Part shown: piece after piece, positions 54,394-63,994 of the stretch | Layout: every line of letters starts with the position of its first letter | Position numbering within the stretch: position 1 is the first letter of the stretch | NCBI GenBank assembly: GCA_018825965.1 | Contig: JAHKAA010000037.1 | Location: 59,883 to 123,882, forward strand | Reading direction: 5' to 3' | DNA length: 64,000 nt | DNA from: Gammaproteobacteria bacterium | GTDB lineage: Bacteria > Pseudomonadota > Gammaproteobacteria > Enterobacterales > Alteromonadaceae | Notes under the pieces: model-generated | What the model was told of the DNA's origin: nothing | Database searches by the model: none | Seen by the model: only the letters and a program-made list of their open reading frames with translations | Position numbers and translations under genes: made by a program

Positions 54394-54409
54394 TTTACCT
54401 TAACGTCAA
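54394..54409. promoter_or_regulatory. LiuR-type operator, site 2
   Basis: TTTACCTTAACGTCAA matches site 1 in 14 of 16 positions and is offset from it by exactly 50 bases, about five helical turns. It lies 35 bases before the etfB ATG. Two sites may serve the two divergent promoters or bind cooperatively. Confidence 0.65.
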
Positions 54410-54444
54410 CTTAGTGCTGAGTATAGCGGCCGAATGGGGTTTTT

Positions 54445-55194
54445 ATGAAGATTTTAGTACCGGTCAAACGGGTCATAGATTACAACGTCAAAGTACGGGT
54501 AAAGGCCGATCAAAGCGGTGTGGATTTAGCCAATGTGAAAATGGCACTCAATCCGTTTTGTGAAATAGCAGTGGAAGAAGCAGTGCGTTTAAAAGAAGCA
54601 GGTATTGCCACTGAAGTGGTGGTGGTGTCTATTGGGCCTGCTGCAGTGCAGGAACAACTGCGAACTGCGTTAGCCTTAGGCGCGGATCGCGCTTTGCAGA
54701 TTGATACCGAATTCAGTTTAGATTCGCTGCAAGTGGCGAAATTATTAAGCAAAGTTGTGGCGGATGAGCAACCTCAGCTGGTGATTTTAGGCAAACAAGC
54801 CATTGACTCAGACAATAACCAGACCGGCCAGATGCTGGCTGCATTAACGGGCATGGGTCAGGGCACTTTTGCGTCTAAAGTGGTTGTCGCTGATGGCAAA
54901 GTCAAAGTCACCCGCGAAATTGACGGTGGTTTACAGCAAGTCGAGCTGAGCTTACCAGCTGTGGTATCCACTGACTTACGTTTAAACGAGCCACGTTACG
55001 CTTCATTGCCTAACATCATGAAAGCCAAGAAAAAGCCTTTAGATGTCAAAGCAGCAGACAGCTATGGTGTCGAATTAAAATCGAACGTGACTACCGTCAA
55101 AGTAACAGCTCCGGCATCACGTCAGGCAGGTGTCATAGTCAGCTCTGTGGATGAATTAGTGGCCAAATTAAAACAAGAAGCGAAGGTGATCTGA
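54445..55194 (+). CDS. etfB: Electron transfer flavoprotein beta subunit
   Basis: Cytoplasmic ETF beta chain (249 residues) that receives electrons from acyl-CoA dehydrogenases together with EtfA. Family start [25 protein letters not shown]/signature region [14 protein letters not shown] and [21 protein letters not shown], and [25 protein letters not shown] near the end. Its stop overlaps the etfA start by one base (TGATG). LiuR-like sites upstream suggest induction with branched-chain amino acids. Confidence 0.97.
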   Translation: MKILVPVKRVIDYNVKVRVKADQSGVDLANVKMALNPFCEIAVEEAVRLKEAGIATEVVVVSIGPAAVQEQLRTALALGADRALQIDTEFSLDSLQVAKLLSKVVADEQPQLVILGKQAIDSDNNQTGQMLAALTGMGQGTFASKVVVADGKVKVTREIDGGLQQVELSLPAVVSTDLRLNEPRYASLPNIMKAKKKPLDVKAADSYGVELKSNVTTVKVTAPASRQAGVIVSSVDELVAKLKQEAKVI

Positions 55195-56120
55195 TGAGCA
55201 TTTTAGTCATAGCGGAACACAATAATCAGAGCCTGAAGGCTGATACTTTTAAAGCAGTGAACGCAGCCAGTCAGATTGGCGGTGATATTCATCTGTTAGT
55301 GGCTGGCTTTCATTCTGCTGCTGCGGCGGCTGAAGCTGCGACTTTACAAGGTGTGACTAAGGTATTGCATGCTGATGCGCCAGTGTATCAACATCAACTG
55401 GCAGAAAACATCAGCCTGTTGGTGACAGAACTGGCAAAAGATTATCAGCATGTAGTGGCGAGCGCGACCACCAACGGCAAAAATTTCTTGCCACGCGTTG
55501 CCGCTTTATTAGACGTTGCACAGATTTCTGATGTCATTGCTATTGAAAGTGCTGATACCTTTGTGCGTCCTGTGTATGCAGGTAATGCCATAGCGACAGT
55601 AAAAAGCAGTGACGCCATTAAAGTGCTGACCATACGTTCTGCAGCTTTTGATGCAGTAGCTACTGGCAATAACGCAGCCATTGAAGCCATCAATCTGGCA
55701 AAAGATGCAGGTGTATCGGCATTTGTCAGTGAAGAGCTGACGAAATCAGAACGTCCTGAACTGACGGCAGCCAAGGTCATCATCTCTGGTGGTCGTGGCA
55801 TGCAAAATGGTGAAAATTTTGCGCTGTTAAACGGCATTGCAGACAAGCTAAATGCGGCTATTGGTGCTTCTCGTGCTGCTGTGGATGCTGGTTTTGTCCC
55901 TAACGATATGCAAGTCGGCCAGACAGGTAAAATTGTTGCGCCAGATTTGTATATAGCTGTGGGTATTTCTGGTGCTATCCAGCATTTAGCAGGTATGAAA
56001 GACTCTAAAGTGATAGTTGCTATCAACAAAGATCCTGAAGCGCCAATTTTCCAGGTGGCTGATTACGGTCTGGTTGGCGACTTATTCACAATATTGCCTG
56101 AGCTGGAAGCGAAGATCTAA
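55194..56120 (+). CDS. etfA: Electron transfer flavoprotein alpha subunit
   Basis: FAD-carrying ETF subunit (308 residues). N-terminal half [19 protein letters not shown] start and [22 protein letters not shown]-terminal FAD domain with [58 protein letters not shown] and [20 protein letters not shown]. Co-translated with etfB and followed by a terminator. Confidence 0.97.
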   Translation: MSILVIAEHNNQSLKADTFKAVNAASQIGGDIHLLVAGFHSAAAAAEAATLQGVTKVLHADAPVYQHQLAENISLLVTELAKDYQHVVASATTNGKNFLPRVAALLDVAQISDVIAIESADTFVRPVYAGNAIATVKSSDAIKVLTIRSAAFDAVATGNNAAIEAINLAKDAGVSAFVSEELTKSERPELTAAKVIISGGRGMQNGENFALLNGIADKLNAAIGASRAAVDAGFVPNDMQVGQTGKIVAPDLYIAVGISGAIQHLAGMKDSKVIVAINKDPEAPIFQVADYGLVGDLFTILPELEAKI

Positions 56121-56146
56121 CCTTTATAATCTTTTGACCGGCTTAC

Positions 56147-56170
56147 AGAGGGCCAGCTTAGGCCCTCTTT
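56147..56170 (+). terminator. Terminator after etfA
   Basis: AGAGGGCC-AGCTTA-GGCCCTCTTT, an 8-bp stem with a short T-tract, 26 bases after the stop. Confidence 0.8.
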
Positions 56171-56308
56171 ACCCAAGTTAATAAATTGCTTACAAATTTC
56201 TTTAGTCACTCTCTTGTCCCCTTTGCTTTGGATCTCTACTATAGGCGCTTAATGAGCCGTTGCTGGCTTTTCGCCATTTGGGTGACCATGTTGTTCAGGA
56301 GATGAATA

Positions 56309-56728
56309 ATGAAAAAAACGTTAACTTTGGTTGTGTTTGTGTTGTCACTTACAGGCTGCGCTACTGTACCTGCCACTACAGAAAACCTGGTCACTCAGCT
56401 TGATGGTCCTTTGGCACAGCTTCAGCTCGACACCCGCCAGTTGCAGTTAAGACTGGAACGGTTAACAGAAAACAAAGAATGCGAGCAAGACAATCAGTGT
56501 AAAGTCATAGGGGTTGGCGCCCGCCCTTGTGGTGGGCCGGATCAGTATCTGATTTACTCGACTCTGCATACAGATGAAAAAATGTTAAGCTACACCAACG
56601 ATCGTTATCAAAAGCTAAAAAAGCAACAAAATGAAAAGCTTGGAATGATGTCGACTTGTCAGATGCTGATGCCGCCTGCGAGCTCCTGTGTCGCACAAAA
56701 GTGCAGTATAGGCCAGCCGGCCAGCTGA
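56309..56728 (+). CDS. Small lipoprotein of unknown function
   Basis: A 139-residue protein with a clear lipoprotein signal (MKKTLTLVVFVLSLTGCATV; lipobox LTGC, lipidated Cys17). The mature part has a short coiled coil (LAQLQLDTRQLQLRLERL), then six cysteines (KECEQDNQCKVIGVGARPCGG, STCQML, SSCVAQKC) that could pair as disulfides. AGGAG lies before the ATG. It sits 31 bases before rmuC and may be co-transcribed. No family recognised. Confidence 0.75.
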   Translation: MKKTLTLVVFVLSLTGCATVPATTENLVTQLDGPLAQLQLDTRQLQLRLERLTENKECEQDNQCKVIGVGARPCGGPDQYLIYSTLHTDEKMLSYTNDRYQKLKKQQNEKLGMMSTCQMLMPPASSCVAQKCSIGQPAS

Positions 56729-56759
56729 TTTTTGTTACCCTTGTGATGTAGAGAGCACC

Positions 56760-58262
56760 ATGACCACAGAAGCTTTGTTCGGTTTGACCAGTGTTTTGGC
56801 TGTGGTTTTATTTTGTTCTATCTGGGCTTTGATCCTATTCCGCCGCAAAGCGGTTCAATTGCAACACCAACTTGGGGTGCAACAAACCACAAATCAGCTT
56901 CAGGCTCAGCAAAGCCAGCATGATCAGCAGCTGTTACAACAGACTCAACTGCAATTACAACAGGCGCAAGACGACTTTAAAGATCTAAGTTACCAGCAAC
57001 AAAAGTATGCCGCCGAATTAGCCCGCAGCCAAAGCCAATACCAGCAAGTATTAGAGCTCTGGACCGAGTTAAAGCAGCAACATCAGGCGCAGCAGCAAGA
57101 CTATATGCAGTTGCAACGTGACCACAGCGCCTTACAAATCAGCTTAAAAGAAAAGCAGCAGCATTTTGTCGAGCAACAGGCGTTATTGCAAAACAGCAAA
57201 CAGCAGTTGGGTCTTGAATTTCAGCAGTTGGCCCAACAAATTTTTGAAGACAAGTCTGTGCGTTTTCAGGCGTCCAATCAGGAAGCATTAAACAGCTTAT
57301 TGAATCCGTTCCGCCTGCAATTAGATGCCTTTAAAAGTAAAGTGGAAGATATTCACCTCAAAGACAGCCAGCAGCAGGCTTTACTGAATCACGAGTTACA
57401 GCATTTAAAAATTTTGAATCAACAAATCACTGAAGAAGCGCATCAATTGGCTGTGGCCCTAAAAGGCCAGAAAAAAACACAAGGCAACTGGGGCGAACTG
57501 GTATTGGAAAATGTGCTGGAACGTTCAGGTTTAAGAGCGGGTCAGGATTATCAGCGCGAGTTTTCGGTGACCCGGGAAGATGGCGCTAAACTGCGGCCTG
57601 ATTTAGTGGTGTTTTTACCCCAGGGTAAACATTTGATTATCGACGCCAAAGTGTCTTTAAATGCCTACAGCCGTTATATCAACTCTGAGGATGATATTGA
57701 GCGTCAACTGGCGCTGCAGGAGCATGTGAGCTCTATGGCCGCCCGCATTAAAGAATTATCCGACCGTAATTACCACAAGTTACCTGGTCTGAACTCACCG
57801 GATTTGGTGTTTATGTTTGTGCCTATAGAGTCGGCCTTTGTCGAAGCCTTAAAAGCCGATGAAAGCTTGTTCCAGCAAGCGTTGAATCAAAATGTCTTAG
57901 TAGCGACACCTACCACTTTATTAACCAGCCTGAATATTGTCCGTCAGTTATGGCGTTATGAAGAGCAGCATAAACACACTGCAGAACTTGCGAAACGCGC
58001 TGATGCGGTCTTTAACAAATTACGCACCTTTCTGACGACTTTCTTAAGAGTCAAAGAGAGCTTAAACAAAGCGCAGGAAGCTTATGAAACCGCTGAAAGC
58101 CAGCTGTACAAGGGCAGGGCGAACCTGGTGAAACAGGTGAATGAGTTTAAAGACTTAACGCCTGCTATTCAGGCTGAGCTTCCCGAGTATTTTGTCGAGA
58201 AGTCTCAGATTGAGTTTGATAGCGAGCCTGCTGTTGATGCAAAAACACCCTCTGCTCCCTAA
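56760..58262 (+). CDS. rmuC: RmuC family DNA recombination protein
   Basis: A 500-residue protein of the RmuC family, linked to limiting inversions at short repeats. N-terminal membrane helix (LTSVLAVVLFCSIWALILF), a long glutamine-rich coiled coil (30-200), and a C-terminal PD-(D/E)XK-like nuclease core with NWGELVLENVLERSGLRAGQDY and LIIDAKVSLNAYSRY. Length and order fit E. coli RmuC (475). Confidence 0.94.
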   Translation: MTTEALFGLTSVLAVVLFCSIWALILFRRKAVQLQHQLGVQQTTNQLQAQQSQHDQQLLQQTQLQLQQAQDDFKDLSYQQQKYAAELARSQSQYQQVLELWTELKQQHQAQQQDYMQLQRDHSALQISLKEKQQHFVEQQALLQNSKQQLGLEFQQLAQQIFEDKSVRFQASNQEALNSLLNPFRLQLDAFKSKVEDIHLKDSQQQALLNHELQHLKILNQQITEEAHQLAVALKGQKKTQGNWGELVLENVLERSGLRAGQDYQREFSVTREDGAKLRPDLVVFLPQGKHLIIDAKVSLNAYSRYINSEDDIERQLALQEHVSSMAARIKELSDRNYHKLPGLNSPDLVFMFVPIESAFVEALKADESLFQQALNQNVLVATPTTLLTSLNIVRQLWRYEEQHKHTAELAKRADAVFNKLRTFLTTFLRVKESLNKAQEAYETAESQLYKGRANLVKQVNEFKDLTPAIQAELPEYFVEKSQIEFDSEPAVDAKTPSAP

Positions 58263-58328
58263 AGATTGCTGGAGTGCCTTTGACTCGCAGGTTTATACTA
58301 AGGCCTTTTTTGATAGCAGAGAATTTCA

Positions 58329-59513
58329 GTGAGTACTTCAGATTTCAGCGCCTTTATCCAACTCCTAAAACAAAAGCTGGAAAGCAACAGCTGGCAAAAA
58401 CTGCTGCTAAGCGGTTATCAGGGTCAGGATACGACTCTGGTACGGATTGAAGTAAGGCCTGTTTCGCTGAAAAATGTCGCGCATTTAAGCTTTTTATACC
58501 GGCATAAAACCCGTGACATCACCAAAAACTTTGCGATCAGTGAAGGACTGCAGCTGATCCAAAACTTGCTAGGCACCGAATTTAAAGCGGCTCATTTCAC
58601 AGCGTCAGACAGCGAAACTCAACTGAGTGTTAGTAAAAAAGGCAAAGTGTTAAGCAGCACTAAGGTCATCAAACAAGCTGCGGCTAGCCCGGCGGCTTTA
58701 ACGCATGACAAAGAAAAACAGCGTTTTTTGACACTGGATCGGCCTTTTTTACAGCAACTTGGTGTCACAGACGCTCAGCACAAGCTGGTTCCTGCCATGT
58801 CGCGTAAATGGAAGCAGATCAATAAGTTTGTCGAAGTCTTTGACCGAGCCTTGGAACAAACGGCTTTAAAACAAAAACCTGCAGTGCATATTGCCGATTT
58901 TGGCTCTGGTAAAGCTTATCTGACTTTTGCGGTACACGATTACCTGACGCACCAGTTGGGGCTTGATGCCAAAGTGACCGGGGTTGAACTTCGCCAGGAA
59001 CTGGTTGATTTATGCAATGCTGTTGCCTGTGATTTGAATTTACAGGGTATTGGTTTTGAGCAGGGGGATGTGAAGCATTTTCAGAGCAAAGGCATAGATG
59101 TCATGATAGCCCTGCACGCTTGTGATATAGCCACAGACTACGCTATTCATATGGGTATTCGCACCGGTGCTTCGATGATTATGTGTTCGCCTTGTTGTCA
59201 TAAACAGCTACGGCCACAACTCATCAGCCCCCCTTTGTTACAACCCATGCTCAAACACGGTATTCATTTAGGTGAACAGGCTGAAATGCTCACCGACAGC
59301 TTACGTGCTTTGCTGCTGGAGGCTTATGGTTATGAAACACAAGTCTTTGAATTTATTTCGCTGGAGCACACCAGTAAAAATAAGATGATTCTGGCAGTAA
59401 AAAGTCAGAAGCCCAAAAATCGCAAAGAACTGCTTTCCCAGGTTCAGCAGATCAAAAGCTTTTACGGCATACAGCAGCATTGTCTGGAAGAGCTGTTAAG
59501 GCAGTCAGACTAG
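58329..59513 (+). CDS. SAM-dependent methyltransferase (METTL25/Methyltransf_32-like)
   Basis: A 394-residue class I methyltransferase. The N-terminal ~150 residues are a domain without a recognised name. The SAM site is ADFGSGKAYLTFAVHDYL near residue 200, followed by VTGVELRQELVDLCN, DVMIALHACDIATDYAI, and the PCCHK motif (SPCCHKQLRPQL) that marks the Methyltransf_32 family. The target is unknown (tRNA or protein in relatives). GTG start at 58329 after AGAGAA. Transcribed after rmuC, 66 bases apart. Confidence 0.82.
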   Translation: MSTSDFSAFIQLLKQKLESNSWQKLLLSGYQGQDTTLVRIEVRPVSLKNVAHLSFLYRHKTRDITKNFAISEGLQLIQNLLGTEFKAAHFTASDSETQLSVSKKGKVLSSTKVIKQAAASPAALTHDKEKQRFLTLDRPFLQQLGVTDAQHKLVPAMSRKWKQINKFVEVFDRALEQTALKQKPAVHIADFGSGKAYLTFAVHDYLTHQLGLDAKVTGVELRQELVDLCNAVACDLNLQGIGFEQGDVKHFQSKGIDVMIALHACDIATDYAIHMGIRTGASMIMCSPCCHKQLRPQLISPPLLQPMLKHGIHLGEQAEMLTDSLRALLLEAYGYETQVFEFISLEHTSKNKMILAVKSQKPKNRKELLSQVQQIKSFYGIQQHCLEELLRQSD

Positions 59514-59572
59514 TTCAGCACCTCAAAGCCCGGCTTGCTCAAATTGTGAAAGCGGTAAATACTGAATAAACA

Positions 59573-62500
59573 ATGCGATATAGCTGGGGAAAAACTGTGG
59601 TCAAAGGCCTTTGGTCCTTGTTGCTGGGGTTTGTGTTGCTGATGGCCAATCTTGCCTATGCATCTGAGCAGGTGCGTCAGGTCTACAGCAGGTTTATTGC
59701 ACTGGAACAAAACCAGGCTCATATTTCCTCTACTGCATTGGCACAAGATCATGCAGGTCAAATCTGGCTTGGTACTCAGCATGGCCTCTATCGCCTGAAT
59801 GGGTCTGACGTGACCCTGTTCAGAGCTGATGCGACTGATCCTGATTCATTATCAGCAGACTGGATCAGCAGTTTATTGGTTGATCAACAAGGCACCTTGT
59901 GGATTGGCACCCGTTATGCGGGGGTGAACAAATTTAATCCGTCTTCAGAAAGCTTTAGCAGGGTGCCATTACCTGCAACGATCAACAATGGCTCCAGTGA
60001 AATTTCAGTGCTGTATCAGGATCCAAAGCGCAATCTTTGGGTGGGCAGCTACGGTGCTGGTTTATTTTTATTGGATCCACAACAACTCAGTCTGAAGGTT
60101 CAACCCTTACCTGCCCAAGTGGATGGTGTCTCAAGTATCCATATCAATGATTTATTGATGACAACAGAGGGCGTTTTGTATTTGGCTTCAGGTGATGCAC
60201 CACTCAGAACTTTGTCTGGTTCAGGAGGGGGCCTTATTGCCTGGGATCCTGAGCAAAATTCAGCGCGTGGCTGGCATAACATTGAGAACGGGCAGGCGGC
60301 CGGTTCTATTAATAAACTTCACCTGAAAAATCCTCAGCACCTGCTGCTGGCAAGTTTTAGTGGCGGTTTGTTGCAGCTTGACCTTAGTTCTGGTCAGCTT
60401 TCGATCCCTGTGCAACCAGCAACATTGCGCCAGGCTCAGTTAACCGACATGCTCAAAGATGAAGCAGGCGGCTTATGGTTAGCTAGTTACAATGCAGGAT
60501 TGTGGTATCAGCAGGATACGGGGAGTGACTGGCTGCAATTCCAGCATCAGGGCCAATTCAGTGGGGGCTTACCAGGCAACAGTATTTACGCCCTGATGCT
60601 GGACAAGCAAGGCACGGTCTGGACTGTGAATCAGCTGCGCGTTGCTGGTATTAGCCGCTTTGCCCGTCATATACGCACTTTACCCACAGCAACGGATCAG
60701 CCGCAACTGTTGCCCGCCAGCGATATATTAGGTATTGATGTGGTCAATAGCAGCACTGTCTGGCTGGCAAATCGGCAAGGGGGATTATTAAAATTTGATC
60801 CGCAACAAGCCCAACTCGAAGCTATCCCTATGCCAGAAGGTCGCCCGGATTTCAGCGCACGGCAGGTTCGATGGTCTGCCAGGCTCGAAGTTGTCTGGAC
60901 AGGTGCTGAGGATGGACTTTGGCAATTCAGTCCAAAAACGCAAGAGTGGTTGTCTGTATCCTTGCTTAGCGATACACAAGCACAACCTGTGATTAAATCA
61001 TTGTATCTGGATCGCCAACAGCAGCTGTGGGTTGGCACAAGGGGTCATGGTGTCTTTATCGTCAGTGCCGATGGTCTGCAAATCACGCCGCTGAACAGAT
61101 ACAGCACACCTGGTTTACCAGTGGATGATATTAATCTGGTGTATCAGGATAGCTTTGGTCTTATTTGGATTGGCAGTGCCGATCAAGGTTTGTTTCTTTA
61201 TGACCAGCAGGACGGAAGGCTGCAACAATGGCAGCAAAAGGATGCCAGCCAGCATGGTCTGCAATTTAATGGCATTCAGTTGGTGGTCGAAGAAAATGAA
61301 CATTTATGGATCCATGCTGGCAATTTACGTCATAGGGTATTGCGCTCTGAAAATACGCCGGCACAGATTGAAGGCTTTAAACCTTATCTGACAGCAGCAG
61401 ATGATGACGCAGAGTTACGCTCGGCTCAGTTATTTCGCTTATTGTATCGTCAGCATTTTTTGCCGGAGCAGAAAAGTTACCTCAATCTGGATGAACGGCT
61501 TGGTGTGCAAAGTGTGACCTGGATAGGGTCATGGGCTCAACATCAGGGCTGGTTATTCCGTGGTGGTAAAGAAGGGCTGGATTTTTACCAGATCGATCAA
61601 TTACCTCAGCAATGGCCTTTAAACAGCTTAAAACTGACCAGCCTGAGTTTATTCAACCAGATTGTGCCACCGGCCAGAGCTGAAACTCAGTCTTTGTTAC
61701 CTGTGGTGTTATCCGCACTGAAGCAACTGAGGTTAGATTATCAGCAGGATATGTTTAGCCTGCATTTTTCTGTACCTGAGTTTGTGCAGCCGGAAAAGCT
61801 GCGTTACCGCTATCAACTTAATGGCTTCGACCGGGACTGGATCCAGGCCAGCCAGCCTGTTGCGACATATACCCGCCTGCCTCCAGGCAGTTATGTCTGG
61901 CAAGCGGAAGCCAGTATGGGGGATGGCCCCTGGCAGACTCAAACCTCATTGGCTATTGAGGTGTTGCCGCCATGGTGGATGACCTGGTGGTTCAGAACTG
62001 CGCTGGTCGCTCTGGTCCTGTTTAGCGGTTTCTCCTGGTACCAGCAAAAAATGAAAAGGCAGCTGGAAATGAGACGTCAGTTAGAGCTTCAGGTCAGCTT
62101 ACGTACGGAAGAACTGAGCCAGAAAACCAGTCAGTTGCAAGAGAAACATCAGGCGTTAAGGCGCTCCTATCAGGACATTACCTTATTACAACAAATTAGC
62201 CGGGAGATCACGGCGTCACTGGATTTGAAGCAGGTATTAACCCGTTGCCACTCGCATTTATCGCATATGCTGGATGCCCATGTATTGCTCATCGGTATCT
62301 ATCGCGAGGCAGAACACAAACTCGACTTTGCTTTCTGGATGGAAAACAACCAGTTGGCACCCCGGTTTGATCTGGACCTGACGCAGGCGAATACACCGGC
62401 TGTGATTTGTTTTAACAGTCAGCGTGAAATAATTATTCGGGAAACCGCAGAATTTCTTGAACATCTGCCGGAAATTCCTCAGCCGCTCTTCGGTGCTATG

Positions 62501-63439
62501 ACTAAATCCGTCTTGTATTTTCCACTGACAGTCAGTGGTAAGGCTGTTGGTGTTTTTTCTGTGCAAAGTTTAGAGGATAAGGCTTACTCTGATTCTCAGA
62601 TCGAACTGCTCCGCACTTTGGCCAGTTATGTGGCCATCTCAGTGGCCAATGCTGACTCCTTTGAGCAGCTCCAATTGACCCAGCAGCAATTGATCACTCA
62701 GGAAAAAATGGCCGGACTGGGCTCATTGGTGGCAGGCGTTGCCCATGAAATTAATACGCCGCTGGGCATTTGTGTCACGGCATCCAGTCATTTGCAGGCT
62801 GAGCTTGATACAGTTCAGCAAGCTGTTGATCAAAAAGTACTACAGCAAAGCCAATTTCAGCGGTTCCTGCAGCATTTGCGTGAAGGTCTGAAAATTCTGC
62901 AGGTCAATACAGGCAGAGCGGCAGATTTAGTACAGAGTTTTAAGAAAGTGTCCGTGGATCAATCCAATGTCAGCCTGCGAGAATTTAACCTCGCCACTTA
63001 CCTGCAGGATGTTTTTCTGACATTAAAACCACAATTACATAAAGCAGGCTGTGTGCTTGACGCTCAGTGTGAACCTAATCTTGTGCTGTATACCGATCCC
63101 GGCGCAATAGCCCAGATTGTCACCAATCTGGTGATGAATGCATTGATCCATGGTGTAAAAGACAGACCCGATCCCAGAATTCAACTCAGCTTTAGTCAGG
63201 AAGGCAGAACCTTGCTGATGAAATTCAGTGACAACGGCAAAGGTTTGGACCAACGAGCTTTACAGCATCTGTTTGAACCTTTTTATACCACCAACCGCAA
63301 TAACGGTGGTACAGGACTGGGAGCACATATTGTCTATAACCTGGTCACTGTCAGTTTAAAAGGTCATATCGAAGTGCAGAGTGAACCGGAGCAGGGGCTG
63401 CATTATAAAATTACTTTTCCGGTGCGAAGGGATAGTTAA
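59573..63439 (+). CDS. Propeller/Y_Y_Y/GAF membrane sensor histidine kinase (1288 residues)
   Basis: Signal peptide (1-30, SLLLGFVLLMANLAYAS). Two large periplasmic beta-propellers built of Reg_prop repeats of the D-x-x-G-x-[IL]-W-[IV]-G-[ST] type (AGQIWLGTQHG, QGTLWIGTRYA, QQQLWVGTRGH, FGLIWIGSADQ). Y_Y_Y domain about 745-795 (YRYQLNGFDRDW). One membrane helix near 800-823. Coiled coil. GAF domain about 870-1020. Phospho-acceptor histidine in GVAHEINTPLGI near 1057, and an HATPase domain with NLVMNALIHG and GTGLGAHIVYNLV. Unlike Bacteroidetes hybrid systems it has no receiver or HTH domain, so a separate response regulator is expected; none is adjacent. Ligand unknown. Confidence 0.9.
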   Translation: MRYSWGKTVVKGLWSLLLGFVLLMANLAYASEQVRQVYSRFIALEQNQAHISSTALAQDHAGQIWLGTQHGLYRLNGSDVTLFRADATDPDSLSADWISSLLVDQQGTLWIGTRYAGVNKFNPSSESFSRVPLPATINNGSSEISVLYQDPKRNLWVGSYGAGLFLLDPQQLSLKVQPLPAQVDGVSSIHINDLLMTTEGVLYLASGDAPLRTLSGSGGGLIAWDPEQNSARGWHNIENGQAAGSINKLHLKNPQHLLLASFSGGLLQLDLSSGQLSIPVQPATLRQAQLTDMLKDEAGGLWLASYNAGLWYQQDTGSDWLQFQHQGQFSGGLPGNSIYALMLDKQGTVWTVNQLRVAGISRFARHIRTLPTATDQPQLLPASDILGIDVVNSSTVWLANRQGGLLKFDPQQAQLEAIPMPEGRPDFSARQVRWSARLEVVWTGAEDGLWQFSPKTQEWLSVSLLSDTQAQPVIKSLYLDRQQQLWVGTRGHGVFIVSADGLQITPLNRYSTPGLPVDDINLVYQDSFGLIWIGSADQGLFLYDQQDGRLQQWQQKDASQHGLQFNGIQLVVEENEHLWIHAGNLRHRVLRSENTPAQIEGFKPYLTAADDDAELRSAQLFRLLYRQHFLPEQKSYLNLDERLGVQSVTWIGSWAQHQGWLFRGGKEGLDFYQIDQLPQQWPLNSLKLTSLSLFNQIVPPARAETQSLLPVVLSALKQLRLDYQQDMFSLHFSVPEFVQPEKLRYRYQLNGFDRDWIQASQPVATYTRLPPGSYVWQAEASMGDGPWQTQTSLAIEVLPPWWMTWWFRTALVALVLFSGFSWYQQKMKRQLEMRRQLELQVSLRTEELSQKTSQLQEKHQALRRSYQDITLLQQISREITASLDLKQVLTRCHSHLSHMLDAHVLLIGIYREAEHKLDFAFWMENNQLAPRFDLDLTQANTPAVICFNSQREIIIRETAEFLEHLPEIPQPLFGAMTKSVLYFPLTVSGKAVGVFSVQSLEDKAYSDSQIELLRTLASYVAISVANADSFEQLQLTQQQLITQEKMAGLGSLVAGVAHEINTPLGICVTASSHLQAELDTVQQAVDQKVLQQSQFQRFLQHLREGLKILQVNTGRAADLVQSFKKVSVDQSNVSLREFNLATYLQDVFLTLKPQLHKAGCVLDAQCEPNLVLYTDPGAIAQIVTNLVMNALIHGVKDRPDPRIQLSFSQEGRTLLMKFSDNGKGLDQRALQHLFEPFYTTNRNNGGTGLGAHIVYNLVTVSLKGHIEVQSEPEQGLHYKITFPVRRDS

Positions 63440-63442
63440 TGG

Positions 63443-63490
63443 CAGGGTTATAAAGAGGAGTCCGGCGAGCTACCAAGGCTGCTCCATCTT
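63443..63490 (-). pseudogene. tRNA-fMet remnant 1 (3' part missing)
   Basis: A decayed 5'/anticodon part of an initiator tRNA: GGTTATAAAGAGGAG replaces the normal GGTTATGAG, then CGGCGAGCTACCAAGGCTGCTCCAT follows the intact genes at 63694 and 63918 with an inserted base. The T-arm and 3' acceptor are absent. Not functional. Confidence 0.75.
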
Positions 63491-63512
63491 TTAAGCATCA
63501 AATTTTAGATAG

Positions 63513-63537
63513 AAAAAAACCGACTATTGAGTCGGTT
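63513..63537 (-). terminator. tRNA-type terminator, copy 1
   Basis: Minus-strand AACCGACT-CAAT-AGTCGGTTTTTTT. Same sequence as the terminator at 63663-63687. It follows remnant 2, not an intact tRNA. Confidence 0.8.
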
Positions 63538-63543
63538 GATTGT

Positions 63544-63642
63544 TGGTTACGGGAGCCCTGATTTTTATGAAGAGCGAATTGATGACCTTCGCCCGGGGTT
63601 ATAAAGAGGAGCCCGATGAGCTATCAGGTTGCTCCATCTCGC
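63544..63642 (-). pseudogene. tRNA-fMet remnant 2 (disrupted T-arm and anticodon loop)
   Basis: Both ends of an initiator tRNA are recognisable (TGGTTACGGGAGCC and AGCTATCAGGTTGCTCCAT on the plus strand). The T-arm region is replaced by unrelated bases (TTTTTATGAAGAGCGAATTG). The anticodon CAT is lost through the GGGTTATAAAGAGGAGCCC expansion. About 99 bases instead of 77. Not functional as a methionine tRNA. Confidence 0.75.
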
Positions 63643-63662
63643 CTATCCTGAATTTCAGATAC

Positions 63663-63687
63663 AAAAAAACCGACTATTGAGTCGGTT
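63663..63687 (-). terminator. tRNA-type terminator, copy 2
   Basis: Minus-strand AACCGACT-CAAT-AGTCGGTTTTTTT, 7 bases after the CCA end of the intact tRNA-fMet at 63694-63770. The block from here through the tRNA end duplicates 63513-63560. Confidence 0.88.
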
Positions 63688-63693
63688 GATTGT

Positions 63694-63770
<77 letters not shown>

Positions 63771-63822
63771 TCCGTATTGATAGTTGAGCAGTAACTATCA
63801 GGATTTAAAACATACACATTAT

Positions 63823-63891
63823 TGGTTGCGGGAGCCGGATCTGAACCGACGACCTTCGCCACGGGGTTATAAAGAGGAGCCCGAGGGCTAA
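63823..63891 (-). pseudogene. tRNA-fMet remnant 3 (5' half missing)
   Basis: The 3' half is intact (TGGTTGCGGGAGCCGGAT through the T-arm, one C/T change). The anticodon region carries the same GGGTTATAAAGAGGAGCCCGA expansion as the other remnants, and after GGGCTA the D-arm and 5' acceptor are absent. Cannot form a tRNA. Confidence 0.78.
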
Positions 63892-63917
63892 ACTACTTTA
63901 AAACACCAATTAAGATT

Positions 63918-63994
<77 letters not shown>

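Noticed and set aside
55445..56029. 194-residue minus-strand frame within etfA
   Set aside because: Shadow frame of etfA; no start signal and low-complexity product.
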